NCBI RefSeq assembly: GCF_002154695.1 | Contig: NZ_MTAV01000002.1 | Location: 124,001-188,000, forward strand | Length of the DNA: 64,000 nucleotides | Source of the DNA: Nostoc sp. T09 | GTDB lineage: Bacteria; Cyanobacteriota; Cyanobacteriia; Cyanobacteriales; Nostocaceae | Direction: 5' to 3' | Shown here: positions 26,201 through 33,649 of the stretch, piece by piece | How positions within the stretch are numbered: position 1 is the stretch's first letter | Layout of the letters: the number at the start of each line of letters is the position of its first letter | The notes under the pieces: model-generated | What the model saw: the letters and a program-made list of their open reading frames with translations, nothing else | The model's database searches: none | What the model was told of the DNA's origin: nothing | Translations under genes and position numbers: made by a program

Positions 26201-28670
26201 TAGCTTGTTAGAACAATATCCTGCCAAAGAATTAGAAGTCAAAGTCTACATGGTAGTCAGTACCTATGCCTTACCTGGTAAGGAACACGTAAAATCTACA
26301 TTTAATCCCTTAATTAAAGGAATACATAGCGGTTTAGAAGTTGGGAATATTGCTCATGCCGGTTTAACTATTATTGCTTACTGCACCCAATTGTTCATAT
26401 CTGGAGAAAACTTAGAATTAGTGAACCATCGCCAAAATCAATACATTGATTTACTGCGAAAAATCAAGCAACAGCCTTATGTTAGATATGCCAGTATTTG
26501 GGGACAATTAGTTTTAAATCTTCAGGGTGCAGTATCCCAACCATGTGATTTAATTGGGGAAATTTTTGATGAGACAAATATTGTTCCTTGGTTTGAGCAA
26601 ACTAATTACTATCAAGGACTTTTTGCAGCTTATATTGCTAAGGTAGTTATTCTGTATATTTTCGCAGAATATGAGCAAGCTATTAATTACAGTAAAAAAG
26701 CTACTCCTTATCAAAGAGCGACTTTAGGAATAATGTTAGTTAGTGTTTACTACTTCTACTATTCTTTGGCGCTGTTAGCTAATTATATGCATGTTGAAAT
26801 AGACAAACAAAGCCAAATTTTAGAACAAGTACAGACTAATCAAGCAAAGTTAAAGCATTGGGCAGAACATGCACCATGTAATTTTCAACATAAATATGAC
26901 TTAGTAGCAGCAGAAATAGCGCGAGTCCAAGAACAAGTTTTAGTAGCGATGAATTTGTATGATTGTGCCATTGCTGGCGCTGGCGAAAATGGCTACATTC
27001 AAGAAGAGTCTTTGGCAAACGAACGGACTGCACTGTTTTACTTGGATTTGGGTAAAACTAAAATTGCCAAAACCTATATGACAGAGGCTTACTATGGATA
27101 TATTAAATGGGGAGTGATCGCTAAGGTAACAGACTTAGAAAAACGCTATCCCGATTTAATTACTCGAACTCAGGTTATAGGTAAGAGCGATCGGGGAATC
27201 ATCGATGATTGGTTAACATCAATAACCTCTCACCAAAATATCGCCAGAACTACAAGCAATACTAACAGCACTAACAATATTTTAGACTGGGCAACGGTGA
27301 TGAAAGCAGCAGAAGCCATTTCCAGCGAAATTATTCTCGATAATCTCCTGAAAAAGCTGCTGCACATTCTGTTAGAAAATACAGCATCTCAGAAGGGATG
27401 TTTGATTTTGGAAAAACAGGATCAGCTATTCCTCAAAGCCATTCATAAAGAACAAAACGATAATTTTATAATTATGCAATCTACGCCTGTAGAAAGCAGT
27501 GCAGATGTTCCAACTTCCTTAATTAACTATGTTGCTAGAACCCAGCAAGCCTTAATTTTGGGAAATGCTACCCAAGAAAGTATTGCTAGCGCCGATCCTT
27601 ACATCCTCCAGCATCAACCCAAATCTGTTTTATGTACGCCAATTTTGTATCAAAGCAAATTGATTGGCATAATTTATTTAGAGAATAACTTAACTACTGA
27701 TGCATTTACCAGCGATCGCCTGGAAATTCTCAAGCTTTTGTCAACACAAGCAGCCATAGCCATTGAAAACGCTAGCCTTTACGCCCGTGAGCAGGAAAAA
27801 TCTCAACAACTGCAACAATCCCTAGAAAAACTCCAGCGCACGCAAGCGCAACTTGTACAAACTGAAAAGATATCTTCTCTGGGGCAACTAGTGGCTGGCG
27901 TTGCTCATGAGGTAAACAATCCTGTGGGCTTCATCAGTGGTAGTCTCTCCTATGCTAAACAGTACATTGCAGATTTGATTGCTCACTTAAATCTATACCA
28001 GCAGCACTACTCAAATCCGCCTACGATTATTCAAGAGCATGGAGAAGAGATTGACATAGAGTATCTATTAGAAGATTTGCCTAAGATGATGAACTCGATG
28101 CAGGTAGGAACCAATCGTATTAAAGATATTATGCAATCTTTGCGCAATTATTCTCGAAATGATGATGGGCAAAGAAAACTTAGCGATGTTCACAAAAGCA
28201 TAGACACCACATTGATGATCCTGCAACATCGGCTCAAAGCTACACCTAATCGTCCGCCAATTCAAGTCGTGAAAAATTATGGTAATTTACCCCAAGTTCT
28301 CTGTTACCTTGGGCAACTTAATCAAGTGTTCATGAATTTCTTGGCAAATGCCATTGATGCTTTAGAAGAATCTAATGAAGGCAAGGATTATCATGATTTA
28401 GAGCAACAACCCAACATTATTAATATTAAAACAGCAGTAGAAGATGAATATGCAGTAATTAGGATTGCGGACAACGGACTTGGTATATCAAAAGAAGTAC
28501 AGCACCTACTTTTTCATCCTTTCTTTACTACTAAACCAGAAGGTAAAGGTACAGGACTAGGATTATCTATCAGTCATCAAATTATTACCGAAAAACACGG
28601 TGGCACTCTTGAGTATACTTCTTCTCCTGGTGAAGGAACAGAGTTTGTAATTCGCATTCCACTGAAGTAA
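23280..28670 (+). CDS. giant Ser/Thr kinase-AAA-GAF-histidine kinase (HstK-like), first copy
   Basis: A 1796-residue protein starting at GTG with AGAGGA about 8 nt upstream. Domains in order: Ser/Thr kinase-like (about 8-270; HKDIKPANI catalytic loop, but DFSIA replaces DFG and no canonical Gly-rich loop is visible), AAA_16 ATPase (Walker A GYSGIGKSS near 333-341, Walker B VIFLDDLQWAD near 458), a long helical TPR-like region (about 640-1290), GAF (about 1345-1500), HisKA (His1543 in AGVAHEVNNPVGF), and HATPase (about 1650-1795; ADNGLGIS, GKGTGLGLS). It has no receiver, so the phosphoryl group must pass to another protein. It is closely paralogous to the protein at 39570. Signal sensed is unknown. 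Confidence 0.92.
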   Translation: MSALFGIPGYDFKEVVHEGLDTILYRGTSQRNQQPVILKVLKADYPSLEQILRLKHEYKIRETLDLEGVVKVYSIESYEHRLILVGEDFGGISLKQWLSTHKPSLFCFLKIAVSLARTIDSLHQQHIVHKDIKPANIIINPQSEQVKLTDFSIASRLDKETPQITNPNHMEGTLAYMSPEQTGRMNRSVDYRSDFYSLGITLYELLTEQLPFQSNDPLELIHYHIAKQATPIQQLNPEVPEVLAAIITKLMAKNAEDRYQTAAGLLADLEFCLEQLKTQGTISKFIPGERDRTANLLIPQKLYGREKEVLMLLSAFERVVASQSKIELVLVSGYSGIGKSSLVNEVHKPIVRQRGYFIRGKFDQFQRNIPYASLIQALQSLIQQLLTETNAQLELWKQKLLSALNGNGQVIIDVIPEVERIIGKQPLVPQLGLKEAQNRFNQVFQAFIQVFTQSEHPLVIFLDDLQWADSASLDFIQVLMTNPDTQYLLLIGAYRDNEVTGSHPLLKTLEEISQAGTVINNIVLYPLEFNHVQQILADTLNDGKTSRSLAELLFNKSQGNPFFFTQLLKTLHQDQLLKFDFAQGSWQWDLQQIQATGIADKSVVELVAGNIAKLPETTQNTLKLAACIGARFSLNILATVSEQRSLLVATALEPALQAGLILPLSNEYSIPLLFADEELDMMGFDNSQITYRFLHDRVQQAAYSLILESQKQATHFKIGQLLLQSRFKTEIESHIFDIVNQFNYAIDLFSTQSQKDELAQLNLTAGHKAKAAAAHEPAVSYLRIARELLAENCWQCQYNLTLDIYVEGAEAEYLTTNFEVAQKLSDIVIQQAVNLLDLVKVYELIIDMNIAKAQQFQAVKVGLNAVEMLGVALVNYTGDSKSLPQLPLLSDLATFPEMTDPCHLASIRILSKISAAAYQSAPDIYPQVVLTMVNLCLKHGHSPLASYVYGAYSAFLQSIIGDPAVSYHSGQIAFSLLEQYPAKELEVKVYMVVSTYALPGKEHVKSTFNPLIKGIHSGLEVGNIAHAGLTIIAYCTQLFISGENLELVNHRQNQYIDLLRKIKQQPYVRYASIWGQLVLNLQGAVSQPCDLIGEIFDETNIVPWFEQTNYYQGLFAAYIAKVVILYIFAEYEQAINYSKKATPYQRATLGIMLVSVYYFYYSLALLANYMHVEIDKQSQILEQVQTNQAKLKHWAEHAPCNFQHKYDLVAAEIARVQEQVLVAMNLYDCAIAGAGENGYIQEESLANERTALFYLDLGKTKIAKTYMTEAYYGYIKWGVIAKVTDLEKRYPDLITRTQVIGKSDRGIIDDWLTSITSHQNIARTTSNTNSTNNILDWATVMKAAEAISSEIILDNLLKKLLHILLENTASQKGCLILEKQDQLFLKAIHKEQNDNFIIMQSTPVESSADVPTSLINYVARTQQALILGNATQESIASADPYILQHQPKSVLCTPILYQSKLIGIIYLENNLTTDAFTSDRLEILKLLSTQAAIAIENASLYAREQEKSQQLQQSLEKLQRTQAQLVQTEKISSLGQLVAGVAHEVNNPVGFISGSLSYAKQYIADLIAHLNLYQQHYSNPPTIIQEHGEEIDIEYLLEDLPKMMNSMQVGTNRIKDIMQSLRNYSRNDDGQRKLSDVHKSIDTTLMILQHRLKATPNRPPIQVVKNYGNLPQVLCYLGQLNQVFMNFLANAIDALEESNEGKDYHDLEQQPNIINIKTAVEDEYAVIRIADNGLGISKEVQHLLFHPFFTTKPEGKGTGLGLSISHQIITEKHGGTLEYTSSPGEGTEFVIRIPLK

Positions 28671-28689
28671 GTAGCTCAACCTAATTAAA

Positions 28690-28757
28690 CATGAAATGTC
28701 ATTACGTTGGCGGAACGCCTTCCCGTAGGGTACGTAACGCAGTGGAGCGAAGTAATC
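28690..28757. repeat. dispersed intergenic repeat module
   Basis: Contains GCCTTCCCGTAGGGTACG and GTGGAGCGAAGTAATCAC. The CTTCCCGTAGGGTA core is shared with 22012-22025. Confidence 0.55.
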
Positions 28758-28796
28758 ACAAAGAATCTATTTTACGTTTTTTAAAGTTGACCTACT

Positions 28797-28899
28797 TAAT
28801 ACCAGTTCAAATAATGTCTGTGAAACATAAATCATTCGGAAGGGTACAATATTATTGTGCCCCTACCCATCTGTCACATTCTTTTTTCAAAAGGGATTA
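28797..28899. mobile_element. MITE-like element with an IS630-type end
   Basis: About 103 nt bounded by TAAT and ATTA. The right end, read on the minus strand, gives TTTTGAAAAAAGAATGTGAC, nearly identical to the IS630-like end at 12458-12491. The interior has a hairpin GGGTACAATA / TATTGTGCCC (28842-28862). The left end is a weaker match (TACCAGTTCAAATAATG). It has no coding capacity. Confidence 0.5.
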
Positions 28900-29043
28900 A
28901 TTACCAAGCCCTTTGAGGCGAAAGGAATAGGGAATAAAGAATAATTGCAGCATTATTGATTTTTTGATGTTTCCTTATCTGAAAATAACTATAGGACTCG
29001 TATTTGATTTTTGAAAAAACCTCATTACACTTTTATTCCTTCT

Positions 29044-29077
29044 TCCCTGTTCCCCGTTCCCTGTTCCCTGTTCCCTC
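29044..29077. repeat. GTTCCCT heptanucleotide tract
   Basis: Four to five tandem heptamers (CCCTGTT/CCCCGTT). It lies just beyond the 3' end of the antiporter gene. Confidence 0.75.
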
Positions 29078-29121
29078 CCTACGCAAATAATTTCTCCGAA
29101 TCAAAGCGGATTCCTATATAA

Positions 29122-31368
29122 TTAGTTGCTACGAATAGTAATCACAGCCACCGGACAGTGTGCTTTATTGAGTATGGCATCAGCACGATGACCAAAGAAT
29201 ACTCGACCTGTTATTGTCTGAATGCTGCTGCCCAAAACAATCAAATCTACTTGCATAGTATGGGCATATTTGATAATTTCAAACTCTGGAATGCCAGTCA
29301 GAATCGCAGTTTTAACCTCGGCTCCAAATCCTCGTCCCACTTCAGCTTGCTGCTGCACAATCTGTTTGGCAATGTCTGTTACAGAATGAATTGTCTGCTC
29401 TTCAAACAAAACATATTCACGCTGAGTCCGGTTGACGACATTAACTAAAGTGACAGTTGCTCCAGTTTGAGCTGCAATTGTACTAGCAACTTCAACTGCA
29501 TGTAGGCTGTACTCGTTGCCACTGGTGGGTACTAAAATATGACCAAGTTTGTGATAGCCACTTGGCTCGGTTGCAGATAAGTTTGACTTCACCACCATTG
29601 TGGCGCAAGGAGCTTCCTGAACCACTCGATCGACTAACAAATTGAATAGCGAACCGCGAGAACGCTGATTTCCTGTAGCACCCAAAACAATCAGGTCATA
29701 GCCTTTATTAGCTTCTTTTAAAATTACATCAGCCTTGTTTTGCCCAGACTCAACTTTGGTTTGTAGCAGCGAATCGCTGGGGAGATTCATTTCATTGGCT
29801 ACGGCAGCAATAGCGGTTTCTGCTGTATTATCCTTAACAGCAGTTGCTATGGCTTTTACTGATTTACGTAGAGGTTGTTGATCGCTTTTGGCATATAAAG
29901 CAGTCACTTCCAGAGAATTTTGCTGTGCCAAATGGTTAACTAACTGGGCAGCTAACCTGACATTCGGCCCGCCTTGAGTGGGTACTAATACCCGACGAAT
30001 GCGCTTGATAAAGCTGCGGCTAGCTAGTTCTTCTTGCTCTAAGCGTTGGGCTTCTTCTTCACCAATTGAGACTTTGGAAAGTGACCAGCGTAACAGAGGC
30101 GGAGCCATGAGTGAGGTAACGATCGCCACCATCACAATAATTGAATACATCTGTGGATTCAGTACACCCAAGGAAACCCCAATGGTGGCAACGATAATCT
30201 CCATCGCACCCCTGGCGTTCATCCCTGACCCCATTGCAATGCCTTCCCAGTGGCTTAAGCCACCTACACGAGAACCGATATAAGCGCCAGTAAATTTGCC
30301 AAAACAGGCGATCGCCAACACTATTAAGCCAACCACAAATGTTTGGGGACTGAGCAGTTGCAGCAAGTCTACCTTCAATCCTGCTGTGGCAAAAAAAATC
30401 GGAGCGAGAAACCCAGCCGTGATGAGTTCGAGAGTTAAACCAGCCTCTCGGCTAAAACGGGGTGATTGTCCTGCCAAAATCCCGGTGACAAAAGCTCCTA
30501 GTGCTGCTTCAATTCCTAAGGTGTGGGTGAAAGCAGCAGCACTCAATGCCATCACCAATAAAGCTGACAAACTAGCTGTCGGCCCACCAATATAATCGTC
30601 TACCCAGCGCAATACTCTAGTCATGAGCGATCGCCCCAAGGTAAAGGCGATTCCTAAAAACAGGACTGCGCCGCCAATTGATCTAAATACCGTCGGGAAA
30701 TCAAATTTACCACTTGTTGCTAACCCAGACACCACTGAAAGCAGAATCCAGCCGAGAGTATCATCGGTCATCCCAGCTGCGAGAGTCACCTGACCAATGT
30801 CCCGCCGAATCAGCTTTAAATCCATTAACACCTTAGCAATCACTGGTACTGCTGAGATACTCATGGCAGTGGCAATAAACAGACTGAAGATTAACCTTTG
30901 CTCAGGGTTTGCCAAAAAATTGTCTGGGAGAAACCAACCCAGCCCTAGTCCTGTTGCAAAGGGGATAATAATACCACCTAAGGAAATTAGTAATGCTGTT
31001 TTGCCCTTACGGACAATCAAGTTTAGGTCTGTCTCTAATCCAGTCACAATTAGTAAGAACAGCACGCCTAACCAAGAGACAACTGAAAGCAAATCAGACT
31101 GCGCCTGACTTTTAGGAAAAATATGATGCTGTAAATTTGGCAAAATCCAGCCGAACACTGATGGACCTAGCAGCACCCCTGCGAGTAGTTCACCCACCAC
31201 TGGTGGTAGCTTGATTCGACGCATGAACTCGCCCAAGCCTCTAGCAACCAGGAGCAGCAAAGCTAATTCCAGCAACACCAGCAGCAACTCATGGTGACCC
31301 AGGGGCTTAATTAGACCTTTTTCTGGTAATGCGCCAGACGCGAGTAAAGGGTTAAGCAGTAAATTCAT
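29122..31368 (-). CDS. cation:proton antiporter (CPA2/KefB-NapA type) with two C-terminal Usp domains
   Basis: A 748-residue membrane protein. Residues about 20-430 hold around twelve hydrophobic segments of the sodium/hydrogen exchanger family, including PPVVGELLAGVLLGPSVFG and a segment GMTDDTLGWILL that corresponds to the ion-binding region. Two universal stress protein domains follow: about 455-600, with the ATP-binding pattern GATGNQRSRGSLFNLL, and about 605-745, with GSSIQTITGRVFFGHRADAI. It probably exchanges K+ or Na+ for protons under osmotic or pH stress, with the Usp domains giving nucleotide control (inference). It is the outermost gene of a stress-type cluster extending to 36 kb. 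Confidence 0.9.
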   Translation of the reverse strand: MNLLLNPLLASGALPEKGLIKPLGHHELLLVLLELALLLLVARGLGEFMRRIKLPPVVGELLAGVLLGPSVFGWILPNLQHHIFPKSQAQSDLLSVVSWLGVLFLLIVTGLETDLNLIVRKGKTALLISLGGIIIPFATGLGLGWFLPDNFLANPEQRLIFSLFIATAMSISAVPVIAKVLMDLKLIRRDIGQVTLAAGMTDDTLGWILLSVVSGLATSGKFDFPTVFRSIGGAVLFLGIAFTLGRSLMTRVLRWVDDYIGGPTASLSALLVMALSAAAFTHTLGIEAALGAFVTGILAGQSPRFSREAGLTLELITAGFLAPIFFATAGLKVDLLQLLSPQTFVVGLIVLAIACFGKFTGAYIGSRVGGLSHWEGIAMGSGMNARGAMEIIVATIGVSLGVLNPQMYSIIVMVAIVTSLMAPPLLRWSLSKVSIGEEEAQRLEQEELASRSFIKRIRRVLVPTQGGPNVRLAAQLVNHLAQQNSLEVTALYAKSDQQPLRKSVKAIATAVKDNTAETAIAAVANEMNLPSDSLLQTKVESGQNKADVILKEANKGYDLIVLGATGNQRSRGSLFNLLVDRVVQEAPCATMVVKSNLSATEPSGYHKLGHILVPTSGNEYSLHAVEVASTIAAQTGATVTLVNVVNRTQREYVLFEEQTIHSVTDIAKQIVQQQAEVGRGFGAEVKTAILTGIPEFEIIKYAHTMQVDLIVLGSSIQTITGRVFFGHRADAILNKAHCPVAVITIRSN

Positions 31369-31405
31369 CTGTTCACTAGTGTTTTATTAATGCAGCTACA
31401 TTAGA

Positions 31406-31433
31406 CCTCTTGCAAAAATATTTTTACAAGAGG
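31406..31433. repeat. 28-bp palindrome upstream of the antiporter
   Basis: CCTCTTGCAAAAAT and its complement form a palindrome with one mismatched pair. It sits 38 nt upstream of the antiporter start. An imperfect inverted copy of the outer sequence (TGCAAGAAGTCC) lies at about 31512-31523, suggesting a small MITE-like element of about 120 nt. Confidence 0.55.
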
Positions 31434-31639
31434 GGGAAAGGGAAAAGGTTAAAGGGAAAGGCTTTTTTCTTATCCCCTTCCCCTTTACCCATTACCCTTT
31501 TCCCCACTTCTGCAAGAAGTCCATTGGAGTTCTAACAATACAAGCATTTACATCACATAAAAATAATGATGAGGCAAAAATCCTCATCATCACAATTAAA
31601 GTACCTCTATAAATCTCCGACCATTGTTGCAGCAACAAG

Positions 31640-32047
31640 CTAAACGAGTCCTGGGCCTCTACCCCGAGTGTCATCCTTGTCTGTTAACTCACCTTCTTTA
31701 TCTTCATTTGCTTCGATGAGTTCCTCAACGCGGTTAGCAGTGTCTTGTGCTGCGGATTCGCGTGCATCGCCAGGAACTTCGTAGTACATTTCTGGCTCAA
31801 CTGCGTAATTGTTTAATAAACCTTCTTTATCAACTGTGTAGCCGTCTGTGGTACGTATGCTGTCAGTGTCGGTTTGGTCATCGGTGGGAGCGCTTGCTTC
31901 TCTTTCTTCTGTGGGGACTGTTTTGTACAAGTCTCCTTCTCTTTCTTTACGTGCAGCAGTTTCCGCAGGGATAATACCTCTATCATATACATCTGATTCA
32001 ACGCGGTCGGATGAATCTATTGCTTTCTTAACTTCTTTATTAGCCAT
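31640..32047 (-). CDS. acidic, probably disordered conserved protein
   Basis: A 135-residue protein rich in Glu, Asp, Thr and Arg, with no hydrophobic core or cysteine. It begins MANKEVKKAIDSSDRVESD and ends GELTDKDDTRGRGPGLV. The composition suggests an intrinsically disordered, hydrophilin-like protein. It lies between an antiporter/Usp gene and a CAAD gene in what appears to be a stress cluster. I do not recognise a named family; a desiccation or osmotic role is inference from composition and context. Confidence 0.65.
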   Translation of the reverse strand: MANKEVKKAIDSSDRVESDVYDRGIIPAETAARKEREGDLYKTVPTEEREASAPTDDQTDTDSIRTTDGYTVDKEGLLNNYAVEPEMYYEVPGDARESAAQDTANRVEELIEANEDKEGELTDKDDTRGRGPGLV

Positions 32048-32426
32048 AATTCAAGTCCTCGTAAAACATTTTGTTGAATAACTTCTTGAATTAGATTAGG
32101 CTTTAACTCCTAGATAAAGATACTATCTTTAGAAGTGAATTAATTAGGTTAAGCAACTATTTACTCTATCCGTAGATATATCTTGATTTCTCTTTAAGGG
32201 CAAAATGCTTGAATATGGGTTCAATACTATATTAACTCTGCGATTAACAGCAAAGTAATTAATATTATTTTAGCTAATTTAATAAGTAATCCTAATGAAT
32301 AAGTTGTAGAACGAGCAACGCTCATCCTACAACTTATTCACACATTCTACTAGTACAGCTGGAAAAGGTAGCAAAACTTGTCTATTCTGCGCTCAAGACT
32401 GCATTCAACAGCCTTATGCACTAGTT
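32048..32426. other. AT-rich intergenic region with hairpin
   Basis: No gene in 379 nt. It is AT-rich apart from a strong inverted repeat at 32296-32340, listed separately. It should contain the promoter of the acidic-protein gene. Confidence 0.5.
32296..32340. repeat. 14-bp perfect inverted repeat with nested hairpin
   Basis: Arms TGAATAAGTTGTAG and CTACAACTTATTCA flank a 17-nt loop that itself contains GAGC-AAC-GCTC. No T-run follows the arms, so a terminator role for the CAAD gene (minus strand) is uncertain. Confidence 0.75.
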
Positions 32427-32876
32427 TCAAGTTTCGCTATATTCTTTCCCTAGAATTTGCCTTTGTAAATCTCGAATTTCATAGGTTAATTCTTGCCGAG
32501 TCGAAGCTTTGAGTAAATAACGGGAAACAAACCAGGTTGTGTAACCAATTCCAATTAACTCAAAAGTTGGTGAAAGCAAGGGAATTCCGTTGATTGCACC
32601 CAAGATTGCTAACACTACTTTCAGTGCAACAATCGCAGACAAAATTACAGCTAGGGTAAGCAAAGGCTGTTTGTATTGGTTAAAGAAACTGCCCAAATAA
32701 ACAGGAAGCTGTTCCAGAAAATCGGAAACTTGACGACCAATTTGTCGCCATTGCTCATTAGATTGATTAGCTGGAGGTAGCATTGGTAAGTTTTGATTGC
32801 CTGCTCCTGGAAGAGCTACAGTAGCTTCTGCTGAGGTAGAGTTGGTTGATTCAATTTGCTGTTGTTCGGTTTCCAT
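32427..32876 (-). CDS. CAAD-domain membrane protein
   Basis: A 149-residue protein. The first 60 residues are polar and Gln/Ser/Thr-rich. Two membrane segments follow (about 68-92 and 98-118), flanking ALKVVLAILGAINGIPLLSP and FELIGIGYTTWFVSRYLLKA. The tail TRQELTYEIRDLQRQILG is amphipathic. This matches the cyanobacterial CAAD domain, also found appended to some aminoacyl-tRNA synthetases, where it anchors them to thylakoid membranes; it is related to plant CURT1 proteins. As a stand-alone protein it may shape or organise thylakoid membrane. Confidence 0.85.
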   Translation of the reverse strand: METEQQQIESTNSTSAEATVALPGAGNQNLPMLPPANQSNEQWRQIGRQVSDFLEQLPVYLGSFFNQYKQPLLTLAVILSAIVALKVVLAILGAINGIPLLSPTFELIGIGYTTWFVSRYLLKASTRQELTYEIRDLQRQILGKEYSET

Positions 32877-33075
32877 ATTTTTTGTATTTTGGTAGTGACA
32901 ACAGTTTTGATAATTGATTGGGTGTCAATCAATATAATAGTTCCGATTGGAGTCGGAAATAATATAGACTTGTGTGAAAAGTCTATAATCAATAATACAG
33001 TGATTTTTGATTATAGACTTCTGACTATATTAATTTTTAGTGATGCAACCTAATAACAGCGAGTTAAATTGTTAG

Positions 33076-33546
33076 TTATCTATTTTGTTGCGTTGGTGGA
33101 GCAACTGCTGCTTTGACAACTACTTTTTTGACACCTTTAATTTGCTTTGCTAAAGGTTCAATCTTAGCTAACTGTTGCTGATTGTTTACAGTTCCGCCAA
33201 TAGTAACCGTGCCATCTTTTGCAGCGTCAACTGTTAGAGCGCCATTAGGGATGTTAGCTTCTATTTTAGAGCGAACTTCACTAGCAAGGTCGCCTGTAGC
33301 TCTATCGGCATCACCACCAGTCGTGTTATTGCGTTGTTCACGAGCGCGAATGTCAGAATTTAATTGTCTGCGGCGAGTCTCACTCTGTGCATCTTGTTGA
33401 GCCGCTTCTGTGGCTTTGGCGCTAGGTGTTTGCACAGCTTCGTTAGGATTATTGGGTGCCGATTCACTTGTTTTCTCAGTATTATTACAAGCAACAGCAC
33501 TAAACATTAGAAGACTGCCAATTAAGAAAGGTGTTAGCTTTTTCAT
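33076..33546 (-). CDS. BON-domain lipoprotein
   Basis: A 156-residue protein. The signal peptide carries a lipobox ending at Cys20 (MFSAVACNN), so it should be membrane-anchored outside the cytoplasm. A polar linker (about 22-85) is followed by one BON domain (about 85-150: VRSKIEANIPNGALTVDA, then GTVTIGGTVNNQQQL and IKGVKKVVVKAAV). BON proteins such as OsmY bind membranes under osmotic stress. It lies between the CAAD gene and the YflT-like gene on the same strand. Confidence 0.88.
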   Translation of the reverse strand: MKKLTPFLIGSLLMFSAVACNNTEKTSESAPNNPNEAVQTPSAKATEAAQQDAQSETRRRQLNSDIRAREQRNNTTGGDADRATGDLASEVRSKIEANIPNGALTVDAAKDGTVTIGGTVNNQQQLAKIEPLAKQIKGVKKVVVKAAVAPPTQQNR

Positions 33547-33649
33547 TTCTTTGCTCTTGGTATAAAAAAAAGTAAATTGTGCTGATGTGTGGGAGGAGAA
33601 CGGAGCAAATTCTTTGGGAGCTTGCCCCTATTGCTGAAATTTTTACGCC

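Larger units (their letters stand above)
28671..29121. other. repeat-filled intergenic region
   Basis: No gene in 451 nt. It holds, in order, a dispersed repeat module, a MITE-like element and a GTTCCCT heptamer tract, each listed separately. Confidence 0.6.
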
